Shown: positions 24,165-32,753 of the stretch, piece by piece
Layout of the letters: the number at the start of each line of letters is the position of its first letter
How positions within the stretch are numbered: the stretch's first letter is position 1
Assembly (NCBI GenBank): GCA_017635515.1
Contig: JAGBLH010000316.1
Span: 1-37,800, forward strand
DNA length: 37,800 bases
Reading direction: 5' to 3'
DNA from: Selenomonas sp.
GTDB lineage: Bacteria; Bacillota; Negativicutes; Selenomonadales; Selenomonadaceae
The notes under the pieces: generated by a model
Told to the model about the DNA's origin: nothing
What the model saw: the letters and a program-made list of their open reading frames with translations, nothing else
Databases searched by the model: none
Made by a program: the position numbers and the translations under genes

Positions 24165-24911
24165 TTAATAGGTGAGCTGACGGAAGGCCCTGCGGTCCAG
24201 CCAGAAGCACAAGAAGGCGTAGGCTAAGAGAACCATGAGGGACAGCCAGGGCAGAGCCTCCCCTGCCGAGAGCGCCCGCAAAAGAGTGCTGGTATGGGTC
24301 AGGGGCAAAAGCTCGATGAAATGACGTATACCCTCCGGCAAAGCCGCCGTCTTGAAGAAAGTGCCGCAGAGGAAGGACATGGGCAGGAGAATATAGGTAT
24401 TCACCTGGGCCATGGCCTCATAGGTGCTGAGCTTCATGGTCGCCAGAAAACCGATTTCCGCAAAAACCACGCAGTTCAGCACCAGCACCAGCAGGAACAG
24501 CGGCGAAAAAGCAAGGTTTGCTCCAAAAGCCCCCGCCAGCACCAAGATGATGGCAGAGGAAATCAGCCCCCTGAGCACCGCTGCCAACACCTTGCCGATG
24601 ACAAAGGCATCCGGCCAAATGGGGGCAATGATGTATTCTTCCAAGCTTTTGTGGTAGACCCGCTCCGCATGGACGGGAGTGATGCTGTTGAAACTGATGT
24701 TCATGGAGTTCAGCGCCAGGATTCCCGGCACCAGGAAGTCGAGGTAGCTGCCGCTCTCCACCTGGATGCTGCGCCCCAGCCCCCAGCCGAAGGCCACCAG
24801 ATACAGGAGGGGTGCCACCATGCGGGAGAGTATGAACTTCACCAAGCGGCGCTTGAGCACAATCCAGTCACGCCAGAAAACGGTGACGATATCTGCTAAG
24901 ATTCTCCCCAT
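24165..24911 (-). CDS. ABC-2 type transporter permease
   Basis: This 248-residue inner-membrane protein has six hydrophobic segments and the ABC-2 pattern of drug or polysaccharide exporters, with the MSFLCGTFF and LPLTHTSTLLRAL motifs near the C terminus. It pairs with the ATPase immediately upstream, overlapping its stop by one base (TGATG). Cargo is unknown. In this family exporters move antibiotics, lipids or glycans; the neighbouring genes do not decide. Confidence 0.9.
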   Translation of the reverse strand: MGRILADIVTVFWRDWIVLKRRLVKFILSRMVAPLLYLVAFGWGLGRSIQVESGSYLDFLVPGILALNSMNISFNSITPVHAERVYHKSLEEYIIAPIWPDAFVIGKVLAAVLRGLISSAIILVLAGAFGANLAFSPLFLLVLVLNCVVFAEIGFLATMKLSTYEAMAQVNTYILLPMSFLCGTFFKTAALPEGIRHFIELLPLTHTSTLLRALSAGEALPWLSLMVLLAYAFLCFWLDRRAFRQLTY

Positions 24912-25675
24912 CAGGCTCCTCCCTTCCCTGCTTTTTCTTCGGTGAGCTTCAGGAATACTTCCTCCAGATTCGCTTCCTGAAAATTATCCCGCAAATGAGC
25001 AGGACTGTCAACTGCCACCAGCTTGCCCTTACTCAGGATAGCCACCCTGTCGCAGAGGGCCTCCGCTTCTTCAATATAGTGGGTGGTGAGAAAGACCGTC
25101 ACGCCCTCGCTGGCCATCTGCCGCACCAGGTCCCAGATGCGCCGACGCACCTGGGGATCGAGAGCCACGGTGGGTTCGTCCATGAAGAGGATGCGGGGGC
25201 GATGGATAAGGGCGCGGGCGATCAGCAGCCGCCGCTTCATGCCCCCGGAGAGCCGCCGCACTCCGTCATTCAACACTTCGGAAAGCTCCACATAGTCCAG
25301 CAGCTCTGCTATGCGCCGCCGTCTCTCCAGGGCGGGCAGGTGATGGAGCCTGCCGTGCAGCTCCATATTCTCCCACACGGTAAGGTCCTGGTCAAAATTC
25401 ACATGCTGGGGCACCACCCCAATCAGGCTCTTAAGCTCCACCTCATGGCCCTCTATTCCCACGCCATTGTAGACGATACTGCCGGAGGTGGGCCGGGTCT
25501 GCATGGTGAGCATACGGATGGTGGTGGTCTTGCCCGCCCCGTTGGGCCCCAAAAGGCCAAAGACTTCCCCTGCCCCTATGGAAAGAGTCAGGTTGTCCAC
25601 CGCAGTCTTGAAAGTTTCCTGACCATGCTTGTCCTTATGGGGAAACTGCTTGACCAAAGATTTTATTTCTATCAT
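24911..25675 (-). CDS. ABC transporter ATPase, ABC-2 exporter type
   Basis: The 254-residue ATPase has Walker A GPNGAGKT at 43-50, the RLSGGMKRRL signature, Walker B ILFMDEPTVALDP and the TTHYIEEAE switch region. The DP residues after Walker B and the GVVPQHVNFD Q-loop match the DrrA/NodI class of exporter ATPases. ATG 25675 is 13 bases after the radical SAM stop with only a weak AAGAG site. It couples with the permease encoded next. Confidence 0.92.
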   Translation of the reverse strand: MIEIKSLVKQFPHKDKHGQETFKTAVDNLTLSIGAGEVFGLLGPNGAGKTTTIRMLTMQTRPTSGSIVYNGVGIEGHEVELKSLIGVVPQHVNFDQDLTVWENMELHGRLHHLPALERRRRIAELLDYVELSEVLNDGVRRLSGGMKRRLLIARALIHRPRILFMDEPTVALDPQVRRRIWDLVRQMASEGVTVFLTTHYIEEAEALCDRVAILSKGKLVAVDSPAHLRDNFQEANLEEVFLKLTEEKAGKGGA

Positions 25676-25687
25676 GCTGCGCTCTTT

Positions 25688-26929
25688 TCAACCCTCCACA
25701 TAATGGCTGAAACTGCCAATGACCAGCTGGGGGAACTCTGCCTTGAGGGTCTCAAGGAACTTCCTGGTGCCCACAGCCTTACCCTCTGCTTGCGGCATGA
25801 TCTCCAAAAAGGCATCCGGGTCAACGTTGAGATTGCGCACCTGTATCATCTGCACGGGCAGTTCGCGGAAAAATTCCTGCCAGGCGGCCAGTTCCTCCTC
25901 CCTGTCATTGTAACCGGGGAAATAAAGGAGGTTCAGGGAGACGTAGACGCCCTTCTCCAAGGCGTAGGCAATGGACTCCTTGACGTTTTCCAGATGATAG
26001 CTGGCCCGATAGTAGGCATCATAGCCCTCAACGCGGGCACTGATGATGGAGACGCGCAGGCTGTCGAGGCCTGCGTCGATGATTTTCTTCACGCCCTCAG
26101 TCCAGCCCGCATTGGAATTCATGTTGATCTGACCCTTGCTGGTCTTGGCGCGGATCAACCTGATGCCTGCAACGATATTATCTGCCGCCAGGCTGGGCTC
26201 CCCCTCGCAGCCCTGGCCGAAGCTGATGATGCCATCCGGGGCCACGCTCAGATGGTAGATGCCCACCTCTGCGATTTCCTCTGGGGTAGGACGGAAGGTG
26301 ATGCGGCTCTGGGGCGAAGGACAGCATTCCGCAGGCTGCAGGGAAATGCAGCCGAAGCAGTTGGCATTGCATACAGGTGAGGTGGGAATGCCACACTCCC
26401 AGCGGCGGTAGAAGAGATTCTGCGCCGTGCAGCAGTGCCAGTTGAGAGAGCACCCTGCCACCTGCTCCACGATGCGGTTGCCAGGCAGGTCTTTTTTCGT
26501 GCGCTTGACCAGCTTTTTAAGCTCTGACGTATTGTAATGCACCGGGTCCCACTTGTCATTCTCATCGGTATAGAGGGCAGCACAATATAATTCGTCCTTA
26601 TAAACCACCACTGCCGTATAGCCGTAGAGAGGCAGGCGCTCTGCCCCCTCCTCCCGCTCGTAGGCGGGCAGGAAAAGGCGGGTGTAGCCAGCGGGCAGGA
26701 TGGCAGACACCGCCTGTCCCGCAATGGGCAGCACCTCCCCCTCAGACGTCATGCCCACCGCCTGATGGCCGGGCAGGAGCATCAGGTCAGCGCTCTCTGG
26801 CAAGGGGATGAGATCAGCGGGAGTCAGCTCCACATTGGTGCTGCCCGTGCGGCCCATGCCCCTCAGGCCGGGAGCGTCCAGGATATTGCCTTCTTCATCG
26901 GCGTAAACAGCCGTAATCATCTCACTCAT
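25688..26929 (-). CDS. Radical SAM protein with extra cysteines, unknown substrate
   Basis: This 413-residue protein has the radical SAM cluster C187-x3-C191-x2-C194 in PVCNANCFGC. Unusually the cluster is preceded by about 180 residues: a domain beginning MITAVYADEEGNILDAPGLRG, then a cysteine group (C160, C166, C167, C179). Two more cysteines follow (C202, C203), which could bind an auxiliary cluster. The later SAM-barrel parts read GCEGEPSL, MNSNAGW and SLRVSIISAR. ATG 26929 follows GGAGGAGCAGC and overlaps the pth stop as ATGA. It is upstream of two ABC transporters in one tight string. I recognise the fold but not the reaction. Confidence 0.88.
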   Translation of the reverse strand: MSEMITAVYADEEGNILDAPGLRGMGRTGSTNVELTPADLIPLPESADLMLLPGHQAVGMTSEGEVLPIAGQAVSAILPAGYTRLFLPAYEREEGAERLPLYGYTAVVVYKDELYCAALYTDENDKWDPVHYNTSELKKLVKRTKKDLPGNRIVEQVAGCSLNWHCCTAQNLFYRRWECGIPTSPVCNANCFGCISLQPAECCPSPQSRITFRPTPEEIAEVGIYHLSVAPDGIISFGQGCEGEPSLAADNIVAGIRLIRAKTSKGQINMNSNAGWTEGVKKIIDAGLDSLRVSIISARVEGYDAYYRASYHLENVKESIAYALEKGVYVSLNLLYFPGYNDREEELAAWQEFFRELPVQMIQVRNLNVDPDAFLEIMPQAEGKAVGTRKFLETLKAEFPQLVIGSFSHYVEG

Positions 26930-27552
26930 GCTGCTCCTCCTTCCTGTGTTTCCCTGCTTTCCTGATTCTCCAGCTTCTGCTTTTTCACCTTCTTGGGATT
27001 ATAGAGATTCATGGCCTTGTCCGTATCTTCCGTGACTATGCACTCCACCGCAGGCAGCAGGTACTGGATGGCTTCTTTTATTTTCGGCACATCTTCCTCC
27101 TGGAAGGGTGCCAACACATGGTTGATCACTGTCCAGCCCGGCAGGGGACGGCCTATGCCAATCCTCACCCGGCTGAAATGCTCGTCTCCCAGATGGGCCA
27201 GCACCGATTTGATGCCATTGTGCCCTCCGGCACTGCCCTTCTTGCGGATGCGGATAGTTCCGGCAGGGATATCCATGTCGTCATGAGCCACAATCAAGGC
27301 TTCGGGGGGCAGCTTGTACCAGTTCATCAGCGGCCCCACTGCCCTGCCGCTATCATTCATATAAGTCTGGGGCTTGACCAGCAGGATTTTTTCCGTGCCC
27401 AGGCGTCCCTCGGCGATCAAAGCATCAAACTTCTCCTGCCAATTGAAAATCCCCAGCTTGTCTGCCAGGGCATCCACCAGCATGAAGCCCACATTATGCT
27501 TGGTCTGGGCATACTCTCGGCCGGGGTTGCCAAGGCCTACGATAACTTTCAT
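26926..27552 (-). CDS. pth: Peptidyl-tRNA hydrolase
   Basis: Pth releases peptides from peptidyl-tRNA dropped by ribosomes. The 208-residue protein has the substrate-binding N9 in GLGNPG, catalytic H19 (TKHNVG), the YMNDSG loop, and D in HDDMDIPAG. The last 30 residues are a charged extension (PKKVKKQKLENQESR) beyond the usual end. ATG 27552 lies behind GGAGGGAAAAC; the frame upstream to 27597 has no site. Its stop overlaps the radical SAM start (ATGA). Confidence 0.96.
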   Translation of the reverse strand: MKVIVGLGNPGREYAQTKHNVGFMLVDALADKLGIFNWQEKFDALIAEGRLGTEKILLVKPQTYMNDSGRAVGPLMNWYKLPPEALIVAHDDMDIPAGTIRIRKKGSAGGHNGIKSVLAHLGDEHFSRVRIGIGRPLPGWTVINHVLAPFQEEDVPKIKEAIQYLLPAVECIVTEDTDKAMNLYNPKKVKKQKLENQESRETQEGGAA

Positions 27553-27573
27553 GTTTTCCCTCCTAAAATAAAC

Positions 27574-27606
27574 TGACAGTTGAAGGATATCCCCCAACTG
27601 TCATAA
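27574..27606 (-). terminator. Terminator after uppP
   Basis: TGACAGTTG (27574-27582) and CAACTGTCA (27595-27603) form a perfect 9-bp stem, followed on the minus strand by GTTTATTTT. It separates uppP from pth. Confidence 0.75.
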
Positions 27607-27611
27607 ACACA

Positions 27612-28463
27612 TCAAATATTGTCTGCGGTAGGATCTCCCACCAGGAACAGGTAAGCCAGCACTACGATACCAAGAGCAATGCGGTACCAGCCAAAAGCCT
27701 TGAAGTCATTGGTCTTGATATACTGCAAGAGGAACTTGATAGAAGCGATGGACACCACGAAGGCGGTAGCCATGCCCAGCACCAAAATCAGCATTTCCGC
27801 GCCCGTGTAGCGGAAGCCAAACTTCACCAGCTTCAAGAAGCTGGCCCCGAACATCACAGGGATGGCCAGGAAGAAGGTGAACTCCGTAGCCACATAGCGA
27901 CTGGTGCCGAAGAGGATACCGCCGATGATGGTGGAACCGCTGCGGCTGGTGCCTGGCACCAGGGAAAGCACCTGAAACATGCCGATGATGAGAGCTGTCT
28001 TGTAGTCAAGGCGCTCCAGACGGTTCACCCTTGGCCTGCGGCGCTTGTTGTAGTTCTCGATGACGATGAAGAGCACGCCGTAGAAAATCAGGGTGAAGGC
28101 CACCACCGGGGCGTTCATGAAGTGCTCCTCCATGTAATCATTGAAGGCCAGGCCGATGACAGCAGCAGGCACGCAGGCCACCACCACCTTCATCCACAGG
28201 TCGATGGTCTCACGCTTCTCCTGCCTGGTCTTCCAGGAAGAAAAAGGATTCAGCCGCTCAAAGTTCAGCACCACTACCGCCAGGATTGCCCCCAGCTGGA
28301 TCACCACCAGGAACATATCCATGAACTTCTTGTCCACATCCAGCTTGATGAACTCATCCACCAGGATCATGTGGCCCGTGCTGGACACCGGCAGCCATTC
28401 CGTAAGGCCCTCCACGACACCAAGGATGACCACCTTGATAAGCTCTATGATACTCAAATCCAA
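27612..28463 (-). CDS. uppP: Undecaprenyl-diphosphatase UppP/BacA
   Basis: UppP dephosphorylates undecaprenyl diphosphate to recycle the lipid carrier for peptidoglycan and other polymers, and confers bacitracin tolerance in its family. The 283-residue membrane protein shows [14 protein letters not shown] at 18-31 and [10 protein letters not shown] near 170, the two active-site signatures, with about eight membrane helices. The TTG start at 28463 lies about 7 bases after AGGAGGAG. It is a single gene between two terminators, with a -10 TATAAT at 28512-28517. Confidence 0.96.
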   Translation of the reverse strand: MDLSIIELIKVVILGVVEGLTEWLPVSSTGHMILVDEFIKLDVDKKFMDMFLVVIQLGAILAVVVLNFERLNPFSSWKTRQEKRETIDLWMKVVVACVPAAVIGLAFNDYMEEHFMNAPVVAFTLIFYGVLFIVIENYNKRRRPRVNRLERLDYKTALIIGMFQVLSLVPGTSRSGSTIIGGILFGTSRYVATEFTFFLAIPVMFGASFLKLVKFGFRYTGAEMLILVLGMATAFVVSIASIKFLLQYIKTNDFKAFGWYRIALGIVVLAYLFLVGDPTADNI

Positions 28464-28511
28464 AGTCTAACTCCTCCTAAATATGGGTATGCTTGCAAAA
28501 AAACTTTTAAT

Positions 28512-28517
28512 ATTATA
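28512..28517 (-). promoter_or_regulatory. Probable -10 box of uppP
   Basis: A perfect minus-strand TATAAT lies about 50 bases before the uppP start. The best -35 at 17 bases (TTTTCT) is poor and overlaps the tkt terminator. Confidence 0.4.
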
Positions 28518-28540
28518 CCCCAAGCAAAGGCAAAAGAAAA

Positions 28541-28566
28541 GCCCTGAGGTTATAAAGCCCCGGGGC
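28541..28566 (-). terminator. Terminator after tkt
   Basis: GCCCTGAGG (28541-28549) pairs with CCCCGGGGC (28558-28566) with one mismatch and one G-T pair, followed on the minus strand by TTTTCTTTT. Confidence 0.7.
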
Positions 28567-28595
28567 AGATTCACAAGAAAAACTTCTTGCCGATA

Positions 28596-30593
28596 TTACT
28601 TTTTGAGGACTTCCTTCATGACGTCAGCCACATGCTCCTTGGTGAAGCCAAACTTCTCGAAGAGCAGACCTGCAGGAGCAGAAGCACCGAAGCCGTGCAT
28701 GGTGACGGTGGCACCGTCCAGGCCCACATACTTGCCCCAGCCGAAGTCGGAGAGAGCCTCCACTGCCACACGGGCACGGACAGCCTTGGGCAGGACTTCC
28801 TCCTTGTAGCTGGGAGTCTGCTGCTCGAAGAGATCCATGCAGGGCATGGAAACCACGCGCACATCAATATTGTCCTTGAGGAGCTCTGCCTGGGCATCGA
28901 TGGCCAGGCTCACCTCGGAACCGGTAGCGATGAGGATACCATCCATCTTCTCCGGGTTCTTAGCCTCGGAAATGACATAGGCGCCGCGCAAGGCTGCCTT
29001 GCCTGAGCCGGGCAGCTGGGGCAGATTCTGACGAGTGAGCACCAAGGCAGTCGGGGTGCTCTCGGCAGTCACAGCCAGGCACCAGCCGGCTGCAGTCTCG
29101 GCCATATCTGCCGGACGGAACACATTCACATTGGGCAGGGCGCGGAGCATAGCCAGCTGCTCGATAGGCTCATGGGTAGGACCATCCTCGCCCACGCCGA
29201 TGCTGTCATGGGTGAAGACATAGGTCACAGGGATATTCATGAGCGCAGCCAGGCGCATCATGGGCTTGGTGTAATCGCTGAACACGAAGAAGGTACCGAT
29301 ATAGGTACGCAGGCCGCCGTGGAGAGTGATGCCGTTGGCAATGGCTGCCATAGCGAACTCACGGACGCCGAAGTGCAGGTTGCGGCCCTCGTAGCTGCCC
29401 TTGGCGAAGTCGCCGGCGCCCTTCATTTCCGTCTTGTTGGAAGGAGCCAGGTCGGCGCTGCCGCCGATGAGGTTGGGCAACAGATCCTTCAGACGGTTGA
29501 TCATGGTGCCGGAGCAAGCGCGGGTAGCCACGGGCTTGTCCTCCACTGCCCAGAAATCCTTGTCGTTCAGGAGGGACATGGCATCCACGGGAGCGTGGAA
29601 CTTATCCCAAAGCTCCTTCATCTCAGGGAACTTAGCGCAGTAGTCGGAGAAGAGCTTGTTCCAGGCTTCCTCAGCCTCCTCGCCCCTCTTGGCTACTTCC
29701 TTATAGTGGTCATAGACCTCCTGGGGAATGTTGAAGGTCTTATCAGGCTCAGGCCAGCCAAGGTTCTCTTTCAGAGCCTTAACATTCTCATCGCCCAGGG
29801 GCTCGCCGTGAGCGCTGGCCTTGCCCTGCTTGGCGGGGCAACCATAGCCGATCTGGGTCTTGACGGTGATGAAGGAAGGATGCTCCTTGTCAGCCTTAGC
29901 CTCCTCGATGGCCTTGCCGATGGCCTCAAGATCATTGCCATCTTCCACGGTGATGGTCTGGAAGCCGAAAGCAGCCATGCGGGCCTGGACATTCTCAGTG
30001 AAAGCAATGTCCGTGGAGCCCTCGATGGAGATGCTGTTGCTATCATAGAGCACAATCAGCTTGGAAAGGCCCAGGGTGCCAGCCAGGGAGAAGGCCTCGG
30101 AGGAAATGCCCTCCATCATGCAGCCATCGCCGCCCAGCACGAAGGTGTAGTGGTCAACCACGGGGAAGCCTGGCTTGTTGAACTTGGCAGAAAGATGTGC
30201 CTCTGCCATAGCCATGCCCACAGCCATGCCCATGCCTGCACCCAGAGGGCCGGTAGTGGCTTCAACGCCTACCGTATGGCCATACTCAGGATGGCCGGGA
30301 GTCAGGGAACCATCCTGACGGAAGTTGCGCATATCATCCATGGTGAGGCCATAGCCGAAGAAATGAAGCAGAGAATAAAGGAGCGTAGAGCCATGGCCGC
30401 CGGAAAGGATGAAACGGTCACGGTTAGCCCACTTGGGGTCCTTGCCGTTATGGTTCATGTGCTTTGCCCAGAGCTCATAGGCCATGGGAGCACTGCCCAG
30501 AGGCAGGCCCGGATGTCCAGAATTTGCCCTCTGGACAGCATCTGCTGCCAGCACACGGATTGCATTTACGCAGGTAGTGTCGAGATTAGCCAA
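28596..30593 (-). CDS. tkt: Transketolase
   Basis: Transketolase moves two-carbon units between pentose-phosphate sugars with thiamine diphosphate, linking glycolysis to ribose and erythrose-4-phosphate. The 665-residue protein is full length: N-terminal [15 protein letters not shown], the ThDP-binding GDGCMMEG...N, the ThDP-aminopyrimidine domain with the VREFAM segment, [14 protein letters not shown], and the C-terminal domain. The start chosen is TTG 30593 after AGGAGGAG; the frame to 30650 is upstream of that site. The product erythrose-4-phosphate feeds chorismate synthesis, and aroH lies just upstream. Confidence 0.96.
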   Translation of the reverse strand: MANLDTTCVNAIRVLAADAVQRANSGHPGLPLGSAPMAYELWAKHMNHNGKDPKWANRDRFILSGGHGSTLLYSLLHFFGYGLTMDDMRNFRQDGSLTPGHPEYGHTVGVEATTGPLGAGMGMAVGMAMAEAHLSAKFNKPGFPVVDHYTFVLGGDGCMMEGISSEAFSLAGTLGLSKLIVLYDSNSISIEGSTDIAFTENVQARMAAFGFQTITVEDGNDLEAIGKAIEEAKADKEHPSFITVKTQIGYGCPAKQGKASAHGEPLGDENVKALKENLGWPEPDKTFNIPQEVYDHYKEVAKRGEEAEEAWNKLFSDYCAKFPEMKELWDKFHAPVDAMSLLNDKDFWAVEDKPVATRACSGTMINRLKDLLPNLIGGSADLAPSNKTEMKGAGDFAKGSYEGRNLHFGVREFAMAAIANGITLHGGLRTYIGTFFVFSDYTKPMMRLAALMNIPVTYVFTHDSIGVGEDGPTHEPIEQLAMLRALPNVNVFRPADMAETAAGWCLAVTAESTPTALVLTRQNLPQLPGSGKAALRGAYVISEAKNPEKMDGILIATGSEVSLAIDAQAELLKDNIDVRVVSMPCMDLFEQQTPSYKEEVLPKAVRARVAVEALSDFGWGKYVGLDGATVTMHGFGASAPAGLLFEKFGFTKEHVADVMKEVLKK

Positions 30594-30651
30594 GGTAAAT
30601 CTCCTCCTAAAACTAAAAATACTTAAAAGATAGAATATTATATATATCAAT

Positions 30652-30675
30652 CTCAGAGAGGTTCCCCTCTCCGAG
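30652..30675 (-). other. Hairpin between aroH and tkt
   Basis: CTC-A-GAGAGG and CCTCTC-C-GAG arms form a 9-bp stem with one mismatch and a 4-base loop. It is flanked by TTGATA on both sides of the minus strand, with no T-run after it. It may be an attenuator or a leader structure of tkt. Confidence 0.4.
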
Positions 30676-30701
30676 TATCAATATCAAAAAACTTTTTATG
30701 C

Positions 30702-31067
30702 TTATTTAATCAAATCAGGCCGCAAGGCTGCCGCCTCTGCCTGATAGACGTGGCGAAGCTCTTGCTGCCCCTTGTCGGTGTCTATGAGCAGAAGCACCCT
30801 AATGCATCTTGGGAGGCTTCCCTCGATGGCACATTGGCGTGCATCAAAAAGCGGCACCATGTCAAAGCCCGGCAGGCTACGTACTCCTGTAGAAGGAAAT
30901 GCCGCCGTCAGATCCTCCGTCATAGAGAAGATAGCCGCCCCGATGACTTCCGAAGAAATATCATTCTTCTGCAGCAGGTCCTCCATCAGGACTTTGGCCG
31001 CCTGCCAGATCTCTTCTTTACCGTCCCGGGAAACCGTAGTGGCTCCCCGCAGGCCACGCATTGCCAT
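30702..31067 (-). CDS. aroH: Chorismate mutase, AroH type
   Basis: This 121-residue monofunctional enzyme turns chorismate to prephenate for phenylalanine and tyrosine. It has the AroH trimer fold signs: MRGLRGATTVSRDGKEEI, the SMTEDLTAAFPSTGVR segment with the active-site arginine nearby, and CIRVLLLIDT near the C terminus. The AroQ helical class is excluded by the sequence. ATG 31067 lies behind GGAAGGTGGGG. It is between ubiB and tkt on the same strand. Confidence 0.93.
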   Translation of the reverse strand: MAMRGLRGATTVSRDGKEEIWQAAKVLMEDLLQKNDISSEVIGAAIFSMTEDLTAAFPSTGVRSLPGFDMVPLFDARQCAIEGSLPRCIRVLLLIDTDKGQQELRHVYQAEAAALRPDLIK

Positions 31068-31097
31068 GGCCCCACCTTCCTTCCATGAGTTTTTTTC

Positions 31098-32708
31098 TCA
31101 AAAGCCCTTGCTGCCCTTGTGGATATCCCAGATGAGCCTGAGGCTGAGGATAAAGGCCAGAAAGTAGCCCGCCAGCCCCAGCAAGGGTATCTCCATGATT
31201 TTAGGCGTCATATTGGTGGTGCAGATGGTGCTGGAAGCCAGGAGAATGGCGGCGCACAAGAGCGCCAGGATCAGCTTATTAATCATCTGATCCAGCTTGC
31301 GCAGGGGCTCCTCCGAGCCTGTCACATCCAGATTCACCTTGGTCTGACCACTCATGGTCATCTTCAGGATATCGGAAATCTGCTCCGGCAGCTGCACAGA
31401 TTTCTGCAAAAGCTGCAGCCCCTGCCTTTTGGCCTTGTCAAACTCATCATGCCAGTTGAAATTCTTGCGGAAATCCACCGCCAGGCTCTTGGCGAAAATC
31501 TCCACAAAGCTCACCTTGGGACAGCAGAGCCGCATGACCCCCTCGATGGTGAGCACCCCCCGGGCAAACATGGCCAGGCCCTGGGGGCAGGCCAAATGAT
31601 GCACCCGCAGGATATTGATGATCTGCCGGGTCAGCACCCCCATCTGCAAAGAACTGAAATCCAGGCTGCTGTACTGCCCCAGGAGGGCATCAATGTCCTG
31701 ATAGAGTGCCGTATGGTTAATGCGCCCCTTGGCCACCCCCAGTTGCAGGACAGCCTCCTTCATCTCGAAGGTGTCGTGGCGGGCCAGGGCAATGACAGCC
31801 TTGCGTATGGCTAGCCTGTCCTTGGTGGAAAGGCGCCCCATCATGCCCAGATCCAGCCATACGATACGGCTGTTGCGGATCCAGATATTGCCTGGGTGCG
31901 GATCTGCGTGGAAGTACCCGTCCTCAATAATCTGCTTGACGTAGTTCTCCCCCAGCCTGCGGCCCAGGATGCTCACATCATAGCCACGTGATTTCAGGCC
32001 CTCCAGGTCATCCATGCAGATGCCTTCCACAAATTCCATCACCAGAATGTGCTGGGTGGAAAGGTTGCGGAAGACCTTGGGACAGGAAATGTAATCGTTG
32101 TCGCCGTTTAAGTGGGTAAACTCTTCAATGTGGGCAGCCTCCATCTGGAAATCCATTTCCTGCTTGGCTATCTCCCACATTTCGTCCAGCACCATGCCGA
32201 AGTCCACTACTTCCTGGGCCCCGCTGATGACCTTCACCAGCGCAGCCGCTCGCTTCAAGAGCACTATATCCTGGCTCATGATGTCGTAGATGCCGGGACG
32301 CTGGACCTTGATGGCCACCTTTTCCCCACTGACCAGAGTGCCCCTGTGTACCTGGGCAATGCTGGCAGACCCCAGAGCTTTTTCATCAATGTAGCTGAAA
32401 ACCTTCTGCCAGCGGCAGCTGTACTCCTGCTCTATGACCTCGGCAATGGTTTCAAAGGGCAAAGGCAGTGCCTCTGTCTGGAGCTTCATAAGCTCCTCGC
32501 AGTATTCGGGAGGCAGGAAATCCGGGCGCATACTCATGACCTGGCCCAGTTTCACAAAGGTGGGCCCCAAATCCTCCAAGACCGCCCTGAGCTTCCCCGG
32601 GGTCATGCCCCCCATGACCTCTCGCTTGCGCAGGACATTCACCATTTCCTTGAGGCGCGTTGTGGTACTGGCATCTTCCACCCGCCCTTGGAAAAAATTC
32701 TTGAGCAT
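31098..32708 (-). CDS. UbiB/ABC1-family atypical kinase-like protein
   Basis: The 536-residue protein belongs to the UbiB/COQ8 family, ATPases that assist quinone synthesis. Motifs are KLGQVMSMRPDFLP (the KxGQ motif), the alanine-rich loop ALGSASIAQVH, AIKVQRP, HADPHPGN and DLGMMG. Two membrane helices end it (about 480-500 and 507-527). The start is ATG 32708, 7 bases after GGAGG; the GTG two codons earlier is too close. No quinone gene is near, so the link to menaquinone is inference. Confidence 0.92.
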   Translation of the reverse strand: MLKNFFQGRVEDASTTTRLKEMVNVLRKREVMGGMTPGKLRAVLEDLGPTFVKLGQVMSMRPDFLPPEYCEELMKLQTEALPLPFETIAEVIEQEYSCRWQKVFSYIDEKALGSASIAQVHRGTLVSGEKVAIKVQRPGIYDIMSQDIVLLKRAAALVKVISGAQEVVDFGMVLDEMWEIAKQEMDFQMEAAHIEEFTHLNGDNDYISCPKVFRNLSTQHILVMEFVEGICMDDLEGLKSRGYDVSILGRRLGENYVKQIIEDGYFHADPHPGNIWIRNSRIVWLDLGMMGRLSTKDRLAIRKAVIALARHDTFEMKEAVLQLGVAKGRINHTALYQDIDALLGQYSSLDFSSLQMGVLTRQIINILRVHHLACPQGLAMFARGVLTIEGVMRLCCPKVSFVEIFAKSLAVDFRKNFNWHDEFDKAKRQGLQLLQKSVQLPEQISDILKMTMSGQTKVNLDVTGSEEPLRKLDQMINKLILALLCAAILLASSTICTTNMTPKIMEIPLLGLAGYFLAFILSLRLIWDIHKGSKGF

Positions 32709-32753
32709 TGCCACGCCTCCGGTCTTTAGAAAATTTATCTGCTGAAATTTATG

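Noticed and set aside
29172..30626. A 484-codon plus-strand frame opposite transketolase
   Set aside because: Antisense shadow; transketolase motifs are complete on the minus strand.
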